64,000 nucleotides of DNA from Chitinophaga sp. CF418. GTDB taxonomy: Bacteria; Bacteroidota; Bacteroidia; Chitinophagales; Chitinophagaceae. This document shows, piece by piece, positions 43,956 to 53,075 of this stretch (the first letter of the stretch is position 1; every line of letters starts with the position of its first letter). A program made the position numbers and the translations under genes. Under the pieces are notes generated by a model. The model had not been told where the DNA came from. It searched no databases and worked only from the letters and a program-made list of their open reading frames with translations. The DNA is taken from contig NZ_FRCN01000005.1 in the NCBI RefSeq assembly GCF_900142925.1, positions 62,001-126,000 of the forward strand. The letters run 5' to 3'.

Positions 43956-45014
43956 ATGACTACAATTACTACTGATACGAAACAGGCGTGGTATTCGAAG
44001 AAATGGGCGCAGGTATCCCTGCACGTGATTGCCTGGGTGACACTATTTTCCCTTCCTTACCTGTTACGTCCTTCCCCCGACCAACGGCATGCACCAGATC
44101 CGGATGAGCAGTTATGGCAGATCCATTATATCATCAACGCCTGGGTACTCATCCTCTTTTTTTACCTGAATGCCAGTATCCTGATCCCTAAACTTATCTA
44201 CCGGAAAAAATATCTCCAGTTCAGCGGGATACTGTTATCCTTCTTTGCTGTGCTGGTATATTCGCGCATGTTATTCATACAGGGCTTCATTACACGCAAA
44301 CAGTTTGAATTAAGGCCTACCATCCTTTTTACTTTCTTCACCCTGCTGTTCATCCTGGCCTGTAGTACAGCCTGGAAAATGATCCGGGATAAGATGAATG
44401 CGGACAAGCTGGCCAGCGAAAAGGAAAACGAAAATCTTAAAACCGAACTTTCCCTGTTACGCTCACAGGTCAGCCCCCACTTTATGTTCAATGTGCTGAA
44501 CAACATGGTAGCGCTGGCCAGAAAACAGTCAGACCAGCTGGAGCCATCGCTGATCAAACTTTCCTCTCTCATGCGCTATATGCTGTATGAGGCAGATGAA
44601 GATAAGGTACCACTGGACAAGGAAACAGATTATCTCCAGAGTTATATCGACCTGCAGCAACAACGCTTTGGCGCTAAAGTACAGGTGAATGTTTCTATGG
44701 AGCTGCCGGAGCATGGATATGAAATTGAGCCAATGCTGCTGATCCCTTTTGTGGAAAATGCATTTAAACATGGGACAGGTCTTATACCTGATGCGCGTAT
44801 TGACATAGAACTGCGTGCCCGTCAGAGTTTGTTGCAGTTCACCGTAATGAATAAGTACAATCCTGAATACACGGAAATAAAAGACAAAACCTCCGGTATC
44901 GGGCTCACAAATGTGAAACGGAGGCTCAATCTCCTGTACAAAGACAACCATCAGCTGCTGATCAATAAAAAAGAAGGATGGTTTGTTGTGTCTTTGCAAT
45001 TACATTTACATTAA
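43956..45014 (+). CDS. LytS/YehU-type sensor histidine kinase
   Basis: 352 residues. Four membrane segments in 1-140 (VIAWVTLFSLPYLL, INAWVLILFFYLNASILI, FSGILLSFFAVLVYS, ILFTFFTLLFILACS), a coiled linker, and a His_kinase domain with phospho-acceptor His175 (LRSQVSPHFMFNVLNNM). HATPase: LLIPFVENAFKHG and SGIGLTNVKRRLNLLY. Followed after 8 bases by its LytTR partner. Confidence 0.92.
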   Translation: MTTITTDTKQAWYSKKWAQVSLHVIAWVTLFSLPYLLRPSPDQRHAPDPDEQLWQIHYIINAWVLILFFYLNASILIPKLIYRKKYLQFSGILLSFFAVLVYSRMLFIQGFITRKQFELRPTILFTFFTLLFILACSTAWKMIRDKMNADKLASEKENENLKTELSLLRSQVSPHFMFNVLNNMVALARKQSDQLEPSLIKLSSLMRYMLYEADEDKVPLDKETDYLQSYIDLQQQRFGAKVQVNVSMELPEHGYEIEPMLLIPFVENAFKHGTGLIPDARIDIELRARQSLLQFTVMNKYNPEYTEIKDKTSGIGLTNVKRRLNLLYKDNHQLLINKKEGWFVVSLQLHLH

Positions 45015-45022
45015 ATTGATTT

Positions 45023-45736
45023 ATGACCTTACGTTGTATAGCTGTCGATGATGAACCACTAGCTTTGGATTTGCTGGAAGATAATATCCGCCAGGTGCCT
45101 TATCTTGAGCTGGTAGCCAAATGTGCAGATGCATTTGAGGCTATCAAAGTATTGCAGGAAAAGGAGGTGGACCTGATCTTTCTTGATATACAGATGCCGG
45201 GATTGACAGGATTACAATTTATTCAGAGTCTGGCGCATAAACCGATGATCATCCTCATTACTGCCTATGAAAAATTTGCGCTGGAAGGATTTGAACTCGA
45301 TGTGACAGATTACCTGGTAAAACCCGTGGCATTACCCCGTTTTATCAAGGCCTGTAATAAGGCCAGGGAGCTATACCAGCTGAAGCATCAGCCCGTGACA
45401 GCTTCCGCGGCCGGTACACCGGAATTCTTCTTTGTCAATTCCGACTATAGCCTGTTGAAAATCAACGTAGCCGACATCATCTGGATAGAGGCATTAAAAG
45501 ATTATATCAGAATACATCTTACAGGAACAACCAAACCCGTTGTGACACGTATGCCATTAAAACAAGTGGAAGAACAACTGGCACCCGCCAAATTCATCCG
45601 GATTCACAAATCATATATTATTGCCGTGGCGCATATTACCGCCATCAGAAAAAATAGTGTGTTTATCGGCGCCATGGAACTACCCGTGGGCGATAATTAC
45701 CGGGAGGCAGTAGCTGCGCTCACAGGTATCAGGTAA
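45023..45736 (+). CDS. LytTR-family response regulator
   Basis: 237 residues. Receiver domain with Asp9-Asp10, phospho-acceptor Asp55 (IFLDIQMPGLTG) and Lys100 (DYLVKP). C-terminal LytTR DNA-binding domain from about 135 (FFVNSDYSLLKINVADIIWI; MPLKQVEEQLAPAKFIRIHKS). Forms a two-component pair with the kinase. The receptor gene 126 bases downstream is a plausible target. Confidence 0.93.
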   Translation: MTLRCIAVDDEPLALDLLEDNIRQVPYLELVAKCADAFEAIKVLQEKEVDLIFLDIQMPGLTGLQFIQSLAHKPMIILITAYEKFALEGFELDVTDYLVKPVALPRFIKACNKARELYQLKHQPVTASAAGTPEFFFVNSDYSLLKINVADIIWIEALKDYIRIHLTGTTKPVVTRMPLKQVEEQLAPAKFIRIHKSYIIAVAHITAIRKNSVFIGAMELPVGDNYREAVAALTGIR

Positions 45737-45843
45737 GCCTTTACCAGCTTATCATGTATCCCTGCCAACGCTATTTTCCGGCTTTTTCGTCGCATTTTTT
45801 CCAGGCATTGTCTCATTTGCTATGTATAATGGAAATGCGCTAT

Positions 45844-45851
45844 TAGTTTTG
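45844..45851 (+). promoter_or_regulatory. -7 element TAGTTTTG before the beta-barrel gene
   Basis: Exact TAnnTTTG match, 11 bases before the start codon. The nearest TTTG (45816-45819) is 24 bases upstream, longer than usual, so the promoter is tentative. Confidence 0.35.
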
Positions 45852-45862
45852 CTTCTATAAGA

Positions 45863-48460
45863 ATGTTACTTATGCAAAGAATTCTCTGGCTTATCGCCAT
45901 GCTAACTTTCTCCCTTCAACTATCCGCGCAACAGAGGCCCGGAGGTTTTGCCGGAGGTAAACCACCCAGCATAGGCCGCCTTTATGGAAAAATACTCGAC
46001 AACGAAGGGAAGCCTATGCCCTATACCTCGGTGATCGTATTTCAGAATCGTTTCGACTCGGCCACAAAGACAAAAAAGGATGTACTGATAAAAGGTGCTA
46101 TCACCCAGAATAATGGTGAATTCAACCTGGAAGAACTGCCTATCATGGGGCCGTTGATCCTGAAGATTTCCGCCACTGGCTTCAAGCCTTATTCTCAGGC
46201 AATATCCTTCATGACAAAGAAACCTGCTCCCGGTACTATGCCCTCTTTTGATAAAGACCTGGGCAATATCAAACTGACCAGCGATATCAGTCAGCTGCAG
46301 GGCGTAACGGTGACCGGCACCAAGCCACTCATGAAGGTGGATATGGATAAAAAGGTGTTCAATGTGGAAAAGAGCATTTCAAGCGCCGGCGGTACCGCGC
46401 AGGATGTTATGAAGAACGTGCCTTCTGTTAATGTCGACATCGATGGTAACATGACCATGCGTAATGCGACCCCTCAGTTGTACATTGATGGCCGTCCCAC
46501 TACCCTTACTCTCGATCAGATCCCTGCTGACGCAATCGAAAGCGTGGAGGTAATGACCGCTCCCAGCGCCAAGTATGATGCTTCCGGCGGTGGGGCAGGT
46601 ATCGTGAATATCGTACTGAAAAAGAACCGCAAAACCGGTTATAACGGAAACCTCCGTGCGGGTGTGGACAAACGTGGCGGTATCAACGGCGGCGCCGACT
46701 TCAACCTGCGCCAGGGTAAGCTGAACCTGACAGCCAGCGGTATGATCAACCAGATGCGTGACCGTACTACCGGTAAAACAGACCGTTACGACATCTCCAG
46801 TGATCCGGACATCCATACCCTGCAGGAAAACACTTCCAAAAGCAATGGCGGATTCATGTTCGGTCGCCTGGGCGCTGACTATTTTGCCACCAACCGTACC
46901 ACTTTATCTGTTTCCGGTATAAGGGTACACGGTAGTTTCAAACCTTCCAGCATCCTCGATATCAATACCGACACACTATTCAGTGGTGCTCCTGCAACTG
47001 CTTTCAGCCGCAGGGTGACAGCCGGTAAACGAGAGTTCAACGGGACCGGTTTAGTGTTGGGTTTGAAACATCTCTTCCCCCACGAAGGAGAAGAACTGAC
47101 AGTAGATGCGAACTATTTTGGTGGTAAAGCTACCAACAGTTCCAACTATAACACAGACTTCTACAATGTTAAAGGTGGTGCTGTTACCAGCAACCAACTG
47201 GAAAAGATCTCCGGCAATGGTAAAATGCGGAATATCACCACGCAAACAGACTACGTAAAGCCGATCGGTGCCAAAGGTAAACTGGAGGCTGGTCTGAGGG
47301 CAAGCTTCCGTCATATCGAAAACGCCAACTATAACTATCTGTTCAACGAAGCTACCGGGCTATATGACCTTACATCCGGTAATACCAGCAACTATAAGAA
47401 CAATGAGAGTGTATACGCTGCTTATGTAACCTTTAGCAACAGCATTCATAATTTCAGCTACAAACTGGGATTACGCGGGGAAAGCTCAAAATACACCGGG
47501 GAACTGATCCAGACCGGACAGCAATTCAGCAACAGCTATCCCACCAGCCTGTTCCCTACCATCTTCCTGAGCCAGAAGTTCAAACATGACCAGGAAGTAC
47601 AACTGAGCGCTACCCGCCGTATTAATCGTCCGAACTTCTTCCAGCTGATACCTTTTGCTGATTCGACCGACAAGCTGAACATCACAAAAGGTAATCCCGG
47701 CCTGGTACCGGAGTTCACACAGTCCCTGGAGTTATCTTATCTGAAAACATTTAAAGGTAACCATACCTTTCTGGGTTCTGTGTATTACAAATACACTGAC
47801 AATACCATCACCAGTTATATAGACCGGCAGACTGACCCGACCACCGGCAATACAGCGCTGATCAACACCTTCATCAACGCGAAAGGCAGTTACACTACCG
47901 GCGCGGAGATTACGGTTCAGAACTACTTCACGAAATGGTGGGATATGTCTACCAACATCAATATGTACAATTCTAAGGTAGATGCCGGCCAAACTGCGGT
48001 AGCCAATCAGAAAGCATTGTGGAGCGTATTCGGTAAGCTGAACAGTAATTTCAAGTTACCTGCCGCCATGGAACTGCAGCTGACAGCAACCTACCAGTCC
48101 AAGACCAACCTGCCGATCAATACCAACAACGGCTTTGGTGGTGGTCCTCCCGGCATGGAAGCACAAAGTTCCTCACAGGGTTATATCCGTTCTTTCTATG
48201 GTATAGACCTGGCGCTGAAGAAAAGCTTCCTGAAGAGTAAAGCGCTGAGTGCTACAATTGCTGTGAGCGATATCTTCCGTACCCGGAAGACTGATCAGTA
48301 CTCATACAGTGCTTATTTTACCCAGAATTACAACCGTTTAAGGAACCCGCAGATGATCAGGCTGAATATTGCCTACCGCTTCGGGAAAATAGATGCCTCC
48401 CTGTTCAAACGTAAGAGTCAGGGTGCAGGCAACCAGGGCATGATGGATGGTATGCAATAA
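45863..48460 (+). CDS. Outer-membrane beta-barrel (TonB-receptor-like) protein
   Basis: 865 residues. Signal peptide (ILWLIAMLTFSLQLSAQ), a Gly/Pro-rich start (RPGGFAGGKPPS), a carboxypeptidase-like domain (GRLYGKILDNEGKPMPYTSVI), a plug-like part (VMKNVPSVNVDIDGNMTMRN; IESVEVMTAPSAKYDASGGGAGIVNIVLKK) and a long barrel (OMP_b-brl_3 type) ending in LNIAYRFGK plus a short basic/Gly tail KRKSQGAGNQGMMDGMQ after the last strand. This group has no TonB box that can be recognised; the ligand is unknown. It follows the LytS/LytTR pair, which may control it. Ends at a strong terminator. Confidence 0.88.
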   Translation: MLLMQRILWLIAMLTFSLQLSAQQRPGGFAGGKPPSIGRLYGKILDNEGKPMPYTSVIVFQNRFDSATKTKKDVLIKGAITQNNGEFNLEELPIMGPLILKISATGFKPYSQAISFMTKKPAPGTMPSFDKDLGNIKLTSDISQLQGVTVTGTKPLMKVDMDKKVFNVEKSISSAGGTAQDVMKNVPSVNVDIDGNMTMRNATPQLYIDGRPTTLTLDQIPADAIESVEVMTAPSAKYDASGGGAGIVNIVLKKNRKTGYNGNLRAGVDKRGGINGGADFNLRQGKLNLTASGMINQMRDRTTGKTDRYDISSDPDIHTLQENTSKSNGGFMFGRLGADYFATNRTTLSVSGIRVHGSFKPSSILDINTDTLFSGAPATAFSRRVTAGKREFNGTGLVLGLKHLFPHEGEELTVDANYFGGKATNSSNYNTDFYNVKGGAVTSNQLEKISGNGKMRNITTQTDYVKPIGAKGKLEAGLRASFRHIENANYNYLFNEATGLYDLTSGNTSNYKNNESVYAAYVTFSNSIHNFSYKLGLRGESSKYTGELIQTGQQFSNSYPTSLFPTIFLSQKFKHDQEVQLSATRRINRPNFFQLIPFADSTDKLNITKGNPGLVPEFTQSLELSYLKTFKGNHTFLGSVYYKYTDNTITSYIDRQTDPTTGNTALINTFINAKGSYTTGAEITVQNYFTKWWDMSTNINMYNSKVDAGQTAVANQKALWSVFGKLNSNFKLPAAMELQLTATYQSKTNLPINTNNGFGGGPPGMEAQSSSQGYIRSFYGIDLALKKSFLKSKALSATIAVSDIFRTRKTDQYSYSAYFTQNYNRLRNPQMIRLNIAYRFGKIDASLFKRKSQGAGNQGMMDGMQ

Positions 48461-48480
48461 TATCATATACAGGAACAACA

Positions 48481-48524
48481 AAAGCAAAAAACGAATGGTC
48501 AGACAGCCATTCGTTTTTTGCTTT
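48481..48524. terminator. Terminator after the beta-barrel gene
   Basis: 18-bp perfect stem, aaagcaaaaaacgaatgg / ccattcgttttttgcttt, 8-base loop. Also suits the convergent gene ending at 48568. Confidence 0.92.
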
Positions 48525-48567
48525 TATGGCAATATCCTTTCATCGGGAACAGCCCTTTATTCCTTCG

Positions 48568-48966
48568 TTAAGCATTCATGAAGTCGATATCAAAGTAATA
48601 CTCCCGGCAATCAGCAGGATTCACGTAAATAGATATCTGTTTATGTTTTTCCAGCAGGAAATTGACCGTAACCCGGTCTTTGTAGATGTAGGGACTGAGT
48701 AATTCAATGTGCGTATTATTATCCAGATAAGCGCAGGATAGATAACATATTTCCCGCTCCTGCACATGGTTGGTCTGATGGCCGGTCAGTCCATCCAGCA
48801 TGCGGACTTCGAGGCTGTCGGTGTTAACCGGCTCCTCATAATAATTGGATGTAAAAATGGTAAAATCTTCTGCGTTCACCGTTATCCTGTTTCCGGTCAT
48901 TTTCAGACCGGCATTGGTGTCTTGTTGTGTTGGGGGAAAGAGTAGTCCAATGAGTCGTTTCAGCAT
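48568..48966 (-). CDS. Hypothetical protein, 132 aa
   Basis: Not recognised. 132 residues, mostly beta by pattern, acidic, no signal peptide despite a short hydrophobic start (MLKRLIGLLFPP). Notable: NYYEEPVNTDSLEVRMLDG and YINPADCREYYFDIDF-like ending. Codon use is like its neighbours. It stands alone between two terminated genes. Confidence 0.6.
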   Translation of the reverse strand: MLKRLIGLLFPPTQQDTNAGLKMTGNRITVNAEDFTIFTSNYYEEPVNTDSLEVRMLDGLTGHQTNHVQEREICYLSCAYLDNNTHIELLSPYIYKDRVTVNFLLEKHKQISIYVNPADCREYYFDIDFMNA

Positions 48967-49094
48967 AATAAATCACTTTAATGATGACGATCAGGCTGGC
49001 ATTGGTTCTTCGTTGTAATAATAAAATCCTGGCTGATATTAATATCAGTCCGCCTTTGACGGACTGACTGTTGATTCAAATATACAAAGTATCA

Positions 49095-49514
49095 CTAAAT
49101 ATCTTCGGAATCGTAAACGATCACTTTTTTCCACACCGAAGAGCATTCTTCTATAAACTTCAGGTGGGCAGGATCTGTCTGATAAATATCCTGGTCAGCC
49201 TTGTTTTTAAAGAACAGTAACCAGGAAACCTGGTAAGAGCGGTCTATTACGTCGCGGTTAGTGCTAGACGGCGTACCGATATGGTGTTGTTTGATGGTTT
49301 TAGCCTCTTTTGCCAGCTTTTGTAATCCGGCAATAAGTTTGGCCTTGTCTTCCTGGCTGTCCGGATTATGCAGCCAGAAATATACATGATGCACAAATAC
49401 CTTCTCTACCGGTGGTACTGCCATGGCCACTCCGCCTGTCATTGTAGCTACACCTGCCACTGCAGCCGTTTTACCTGCTGCTGAAAGGAACTGTCTTCTG
49501 GTTTGTTTCGACAT
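49095..49514 (-). CDS. Dabb-family protein with twin-arginine signal
   Basis: 139 residues. Tat signal SKQTRRQFLSAAGKTAAVAGVATMTGG, then a stress-responsive alpha/beta-barrel (Dabb) domain: VFVHHVYFWLHNPDSQEDKAKLIAGL ... SYQVSWLLFFKNKADQDIYQ ... HLKFIEECSSVWKKVIVYD. Exported folded to the periplasm. The exact role of Dabb proteins of this type is unknown. Confidence 0.87.
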   Translation of the reverse strand: MSKQTRRQFLSAAGKTAAVAGVATMTGGVAMAVPPVEKVFVHHVYFWLHNPDSQEDKAKLIAGLQKLAKEAKTIKQHHIGTPSSTNRDVIDRSYQVSWLLFFKNKADQDIYQTDPAHLKFIEECSSVWKKVIVYDSEDI

Positions 49515-49738
49515 AGGGTCATTTTTGCCAAGGAAAATAGGAAAATTATCCGGATATCCCTACATTGCTGCTCCAATCTTTCCTTCCGGGTCGTGCCAAT
49601 GCAACTGGTTCGCTTTTTGTAATTCTATGAGCAGGATCACACTAAGACACATAACAGCTTTGAACCCCCAGCCCTGTTATTCCACTCCGGCTGATTTTTG
49701 GTGAGCCTGATTGCTACTACTTCGTTAAAAATTTTGAT

Positions 49739-50935
49739 ATGGATACATTTGACATGAAGCCTGAGATTCTCTTTGTGAGCACTTATTCGCCCCGTAAATG
49801 CGGCATTGCCACCTTTACTGCCGATCTTACCAGAGAACTGACCCGTCTGTTGAGGCATGAGTTTGACATCAGTATATGTGCGTTGGACAAAAGGGTCAAT
49901 ACAGAGCTGTATGCAGCGCCTGTCACGATGGTCATGGACGGTTGCAGGCTGAATTCCTGTATAGCGGGTGCAGAGGCCATCAATCAGAATCCTGCTGTGA
50001 AAATGGTTTGTGTAGAACACGAATTCGGGCTTTTCGGCGGAAATATGGGAGAATATATACTGGCCTTCCTTTCCCTCCTGAGCAAGCCTTTTATTATCCG
50101 TTTCCATACCGTATTACCTCACCCTGATAATGAAAGGCTGAAGCTGGTAAGGAGCATTTGTTTGCTGGCCGAGAAGGTGATCATAATGACCCATCATTCA
50201 CACCGACTACTGGTGGAAGACTATCATATTGAACCGGAAAAACTGCTGATCATTCCCCACGGTACTCACCCCATTCCTCCAAACAACAGAATGGAGTTGA
50301 AAAACAGGTTTAACCTGCAGAATAAAAAAATACTGACCACTTTCGGATTGCTTAGTCCCAACAAGGGAATTGAGCTGGGTATCAAAGCGATGGTGAAGAT
50401 CGCTGCGGAATTTCCGGAAGCAGTTTACGTCATACTGGGGAATACTCACCCCAATTTAGTGGAAACTGAGGGAGAAACTTACCGGGAAAGTCTCCAGCAA
50501 CTGATCGCAGAAAATAATCTTACACAAAACGTTAAACTTGTTAACGAATTCATTCCAACAGATCAATTACTGAAATATCTATCCCTTACTGACATTTACC
50601 TCTTTACTTCCAAAGACCCCAACCAGGCAATGAGCGGTACATTCATGTATGCTATGAGCGCCGGTTGTGCAATCATATCCAATGCCTTTGTGCTGGCGAA
50701 TGAAATGCTGGATGAAGATACAGGTATCATCATTCAGTCAGGCGATGAAAACGCGCTGGCAGAGAATGCAATCTATCTGCTGCGTAATGAAGCGCAAAGG
50801 CTGGAGATGGGTAAAAAGGCATTTATGAGGACCAGGAATACCCTCTGGGGCTCGGTGGCACGTAAACATGCAATGTTGTTCTATGAACTGATGAAAAAAC
50901 AGTCACCCACCTACAACAATATTGTAGCCCTGTAA
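49739..50935 (+). CDS. Glycosyltransferase family 4 protein (first)
   Basis: 398 residues; start at 49739 or the ATG at 49754. GT-B fold: N-terminal ILFVSTYSPRKCGIATFTADL, donor-site region with LTTFGLLSPNKGIELGIKAM, and YLFTSKDPNQAMSGTFMYAMSAGCAII containing the nucleotide-sugar contact zone. First gene of a glycan cluster: GT4, alpha/alpha-barrel protein, GT4, then a convergent GH130 gene. Cytoplasmic. Confidence 0.88.
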   Translation: MDTFDMKPEILFVSTYSPRKCGIATFTADLTRELTRLLRHEFDISICALDKRVNTELYAAPVTMVMDGCRLNSCIAGAEAINQNPAVKMVCVEHEFGLFGGNMGEYILAFLSLLSKPFIIRFHTVLPHPDNERLKLVRSICLLAEKVIIMTHHSHRLLVEDYHIEPEKLLIIPHGTHPIPPNNRMELKNRFNLQNKKILTTFGLLSPNKGIELGIKAMVKIAAEFPEAVYVILGNTHPNLVETEGETYRESLQQLIAENNLTQNVKLVNEFIPTDQLLKYLSLTDIYLFTSKDPNQAMSGTFMYAMSAGCAIISNAFVLANEMLDEDTGIIIQSGDENALAENAIYLLRNEAQRLEMGKKAFMRTRNTLWGSVARKHAMLFYELMKKQSPTYNNIVAL

Positions 50936-50969
50936 CCGGCATCGCCTATTATTCACTAAAAAAATTATT

Positions 50970-52064
50970 ATGCACCCGCATTTAAAGACAATGAAAACCA
51001 TTCAAAAAAAGGAAACCATATCCGGCAAAATATCTTTGCCGGCCTTTAATCCGGATCATGTACTGAATATGACAGACAACACGGGCATCATACAACATGC
51101 CCTGCGTAATATACCCAACAGGAAAGAAGGCTATTGTACGGACGATAATTCCCGGGCGCTGTTGTTAACCGTGCTGGCATGGAAACATGACAGTCACCCT
51201 GATGTGCTGAAGCTAATGTCTGTGTATCTGAGCTTCATTCATTATATGCAGATGGAGGACGGCTATTTTCACAATTTCATGCATTATAATAAGCAGATCG
51301 TGATAGACGGCGGCTCGGAAGATGCTTATGGCAGGACGATCATGGCCCTTGGTTATCTGACAGCCGATGGACCATCGCCGCTTACCATCAGAACAGCGGA
51401 AGATATTTTCCTGAAAGCGGCTCCTCATATGGACAAGCTGATCTCTCTCAGAGGCATTGCCAACAGCCTGATCGGGTTATGTATGTTTATCGGATCTCAT
51501 CATCCGCTGGACGGACATCTGAACAGGGTTGGACTGCTGGCCGATAAACTGATACATGAATATCGCAGATATTCAGATAAGAAGTGGTGCTGGTTTGAGG
51601 AAGTGCTGACGTACGATAACGCCATGATACCACTGGCCCTGCTGCACGCCTATGAGCTCACCCGGCAGGACGAATACCTCCATACAGCGCTGGAGGCCGT
51701 TAGTTTCCTGGAATCAAAAGTATTTCGTGACGGTATATTATATCCTGTCGGTAATAATGGCTGGAGCAGTAAAGGTGGCAATACCGCTTTGTTTGACCAG
51801 CAACCGCTGGATGCCATGGCCATGGTGTTGTTTTATCAGCAGGCATTCCATATTACCGGAGATAAAAAATTCTTTGCCAGGGGAATACGATCCTGGCAAT
51901 GGTTCATTGGAGAGAATGCATTACAGTTGCCGCTATATGATAAAGATACCGGTGGCTGCTCTGATGGTTTGCACCCCGACAGGGTAAATGAAAACCAGGG
52001 CGCTGAAAGCACCATCGCCTTCTGGATAGCTTATTTTGTCGTTTCTGAAATGTTAGACAGATAA
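50970..52064 (+). CDS. (alpha/alpha)6-barrel glycoside-related protein
   Basis: 364 residues, no signal peptide. Helical hairpins typical of six-hairpin glycosidases: HALRNIPNRKEGYCTDDNSRALLLT, EDAYGRTIMALGYL, WCWFEEVLTYDNAMIPLALL, QQPLDAMAMVLFYQQAF and GAESTIAFWIAYF. Proteins of this type lie next to GT4 and GH130 genes in many Bacteroidota. Conserved acids (DDN, EE, E in NQGAEST) suggest catalysis, but the reaction is unknown. The next gene starts right after its stop. Confidence 0.75.
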   Translation: MHPHLKTMKTIQKKETISGKISLPAFNPDHVLNMTDNTGIIQHALRNIPNRKEGYCTDDNSRALLLTVLAWKHDSHPDVLKLMSVYLSFIHYMQMEDGYFHNFMHYNKQIVIDGGSEDAYGRTIMALGYLTADGPSPLTIRTAEDIFLKAAPHMDKLISLRGIANSLIGLCMFIGSHHPLDGHLNRVGLLADKLIHEYRRYSDKKWCWFEEVLTYDNAMIPLALLHAYELTRQDEYLHTALEAVSFLESKVFRDGILYPVGNNGWSSKGGNTALFDQQPLDAMAMVLFYQQAFHITGDKKFFARGIRSWQWFIGENALQLPLYDKDTGGCSDGLHPDRVNENQGAESTIAFWIAYFVVSEMLDR

Positions 52065-53075
52065 ATGAAAATAGCAATTCTCTCCCCCATCGTCTGGCGA
52101 ACTCCTCCCCGTCAATACGGTCCATGGGAACAGGTGACCTCAGTACTTACCGAAGGTCTCGTTAAAAAAGGAATCGATGTAACACTTTTTGCCACGGGCG
52201 ATTCTATCACCGGTGCAAAGCTGTCGTCTGTGTGTGATCATCCGCTGGGAGAAGACCCGGCTGATTTCAAGGTATGGGAATGCCTTCATATTTCAGCACT
52301 AATGGAGAGAGCCGGAGAATTTGACCTTATACACAATCATTATGATTTCCTGCCCCTCACCTATTCCCGGCTGATTCCCACACCGATGCTAACGACCATT
52401 CACGGCTTCTCTTCGCAGGACATTATACCGGTATACAAGAAGTACAATAATACCGGGCATTATGTCTCTATCAGCAACAGTGACCGGAGCAGGGAACTAA
52501 GGTATATCGCCACTGTATATAACGGCATTGATGAGTCACTATTCCCGTTCCGGGAAGTACCGGAAGAATACCTCCTGAGTTTTGGCCGGATACATCCTGA
52601 AAAAGGCACACACCTGGCAATAGAGATCGCCCGGAAACTGAACATGCAGTTGCTCATTTGCGGATTGATACAAGATGCACATTATTTTACGGAGAAAGTA
52701 GAACCTTTTGTCAATGGCGAAACTGTTATTTATAAAGGGAACGTGGGCCCTGCGGAACGTTGCCGGCTGCTGGGCAACGCTACTGCATTACTGCATCCTG
52801 TAATGTTCGAAGAACCATTTGGATTAAGCATAGCGGAATCGATGATGTGTGGTACGCCTGTTATTGCATTTAACAGGGGCGCCATGAAAGAACTGATACT
52901 GGAGGGAACGACCGGATTTCTTGTCAATACGGTAGAAGAAGCTGTAGCTGCCGCCGGGAACATACAGGACATCCGCCGGTATGACTGCCACCTGCACGCG
53001 ATGGCTAATTTCAGCCAGGAGCAGATGGTAAGCCATTATATTGAGGTATACAGAAGGATTGTCAGTACGGCCTGA
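52065..53075 (+). CDS. Glycosyltransferase family 4 protein (second)
   Basis: 336 residues, GT-B fold: MKIAILSPIVWRTPPRQYGPWE, LIHNHYDFLPL, LLSFGRIHPEKGTHLAIEIARKL, ALLHPVMFEEPFGLSIAESMMCGTPVIAF (EX7E motif). Starts at the base after the previous stop, so translation is coupled. Its stop abuts the stop of the convergent GH130 gene with no base between them. Confidence 0.9.
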   Translation: MKIAILSPIVWRTPPRQYGPWEQVTSVLTEGLVKKGIDVTLFATGDSITGAKLSSVCDHPLGEDPADFKVWECLHISALMERAGEFDLIHNHYDFLPLTYSRLIPTPMLTTIHGFSSQDIIPVYKKYNNTGHYVSISNSDRSRELRYIATVYNGIDESLFPFREVPEEYLLSFGRIHPEKGTHLAIEIARKLNMQLLICGLIQDAHYFTEKVEPFVNGETVIYKGNVGPAERCRLLGNATALLHPVMFEEPFGLSIAESMMCGTPVIAFNRGAMKELILEGTTGFLVNTVEEAVAAAGNIQDIRRYDCHLHAMANFSQEQMVSHYIEVYRRIVSTA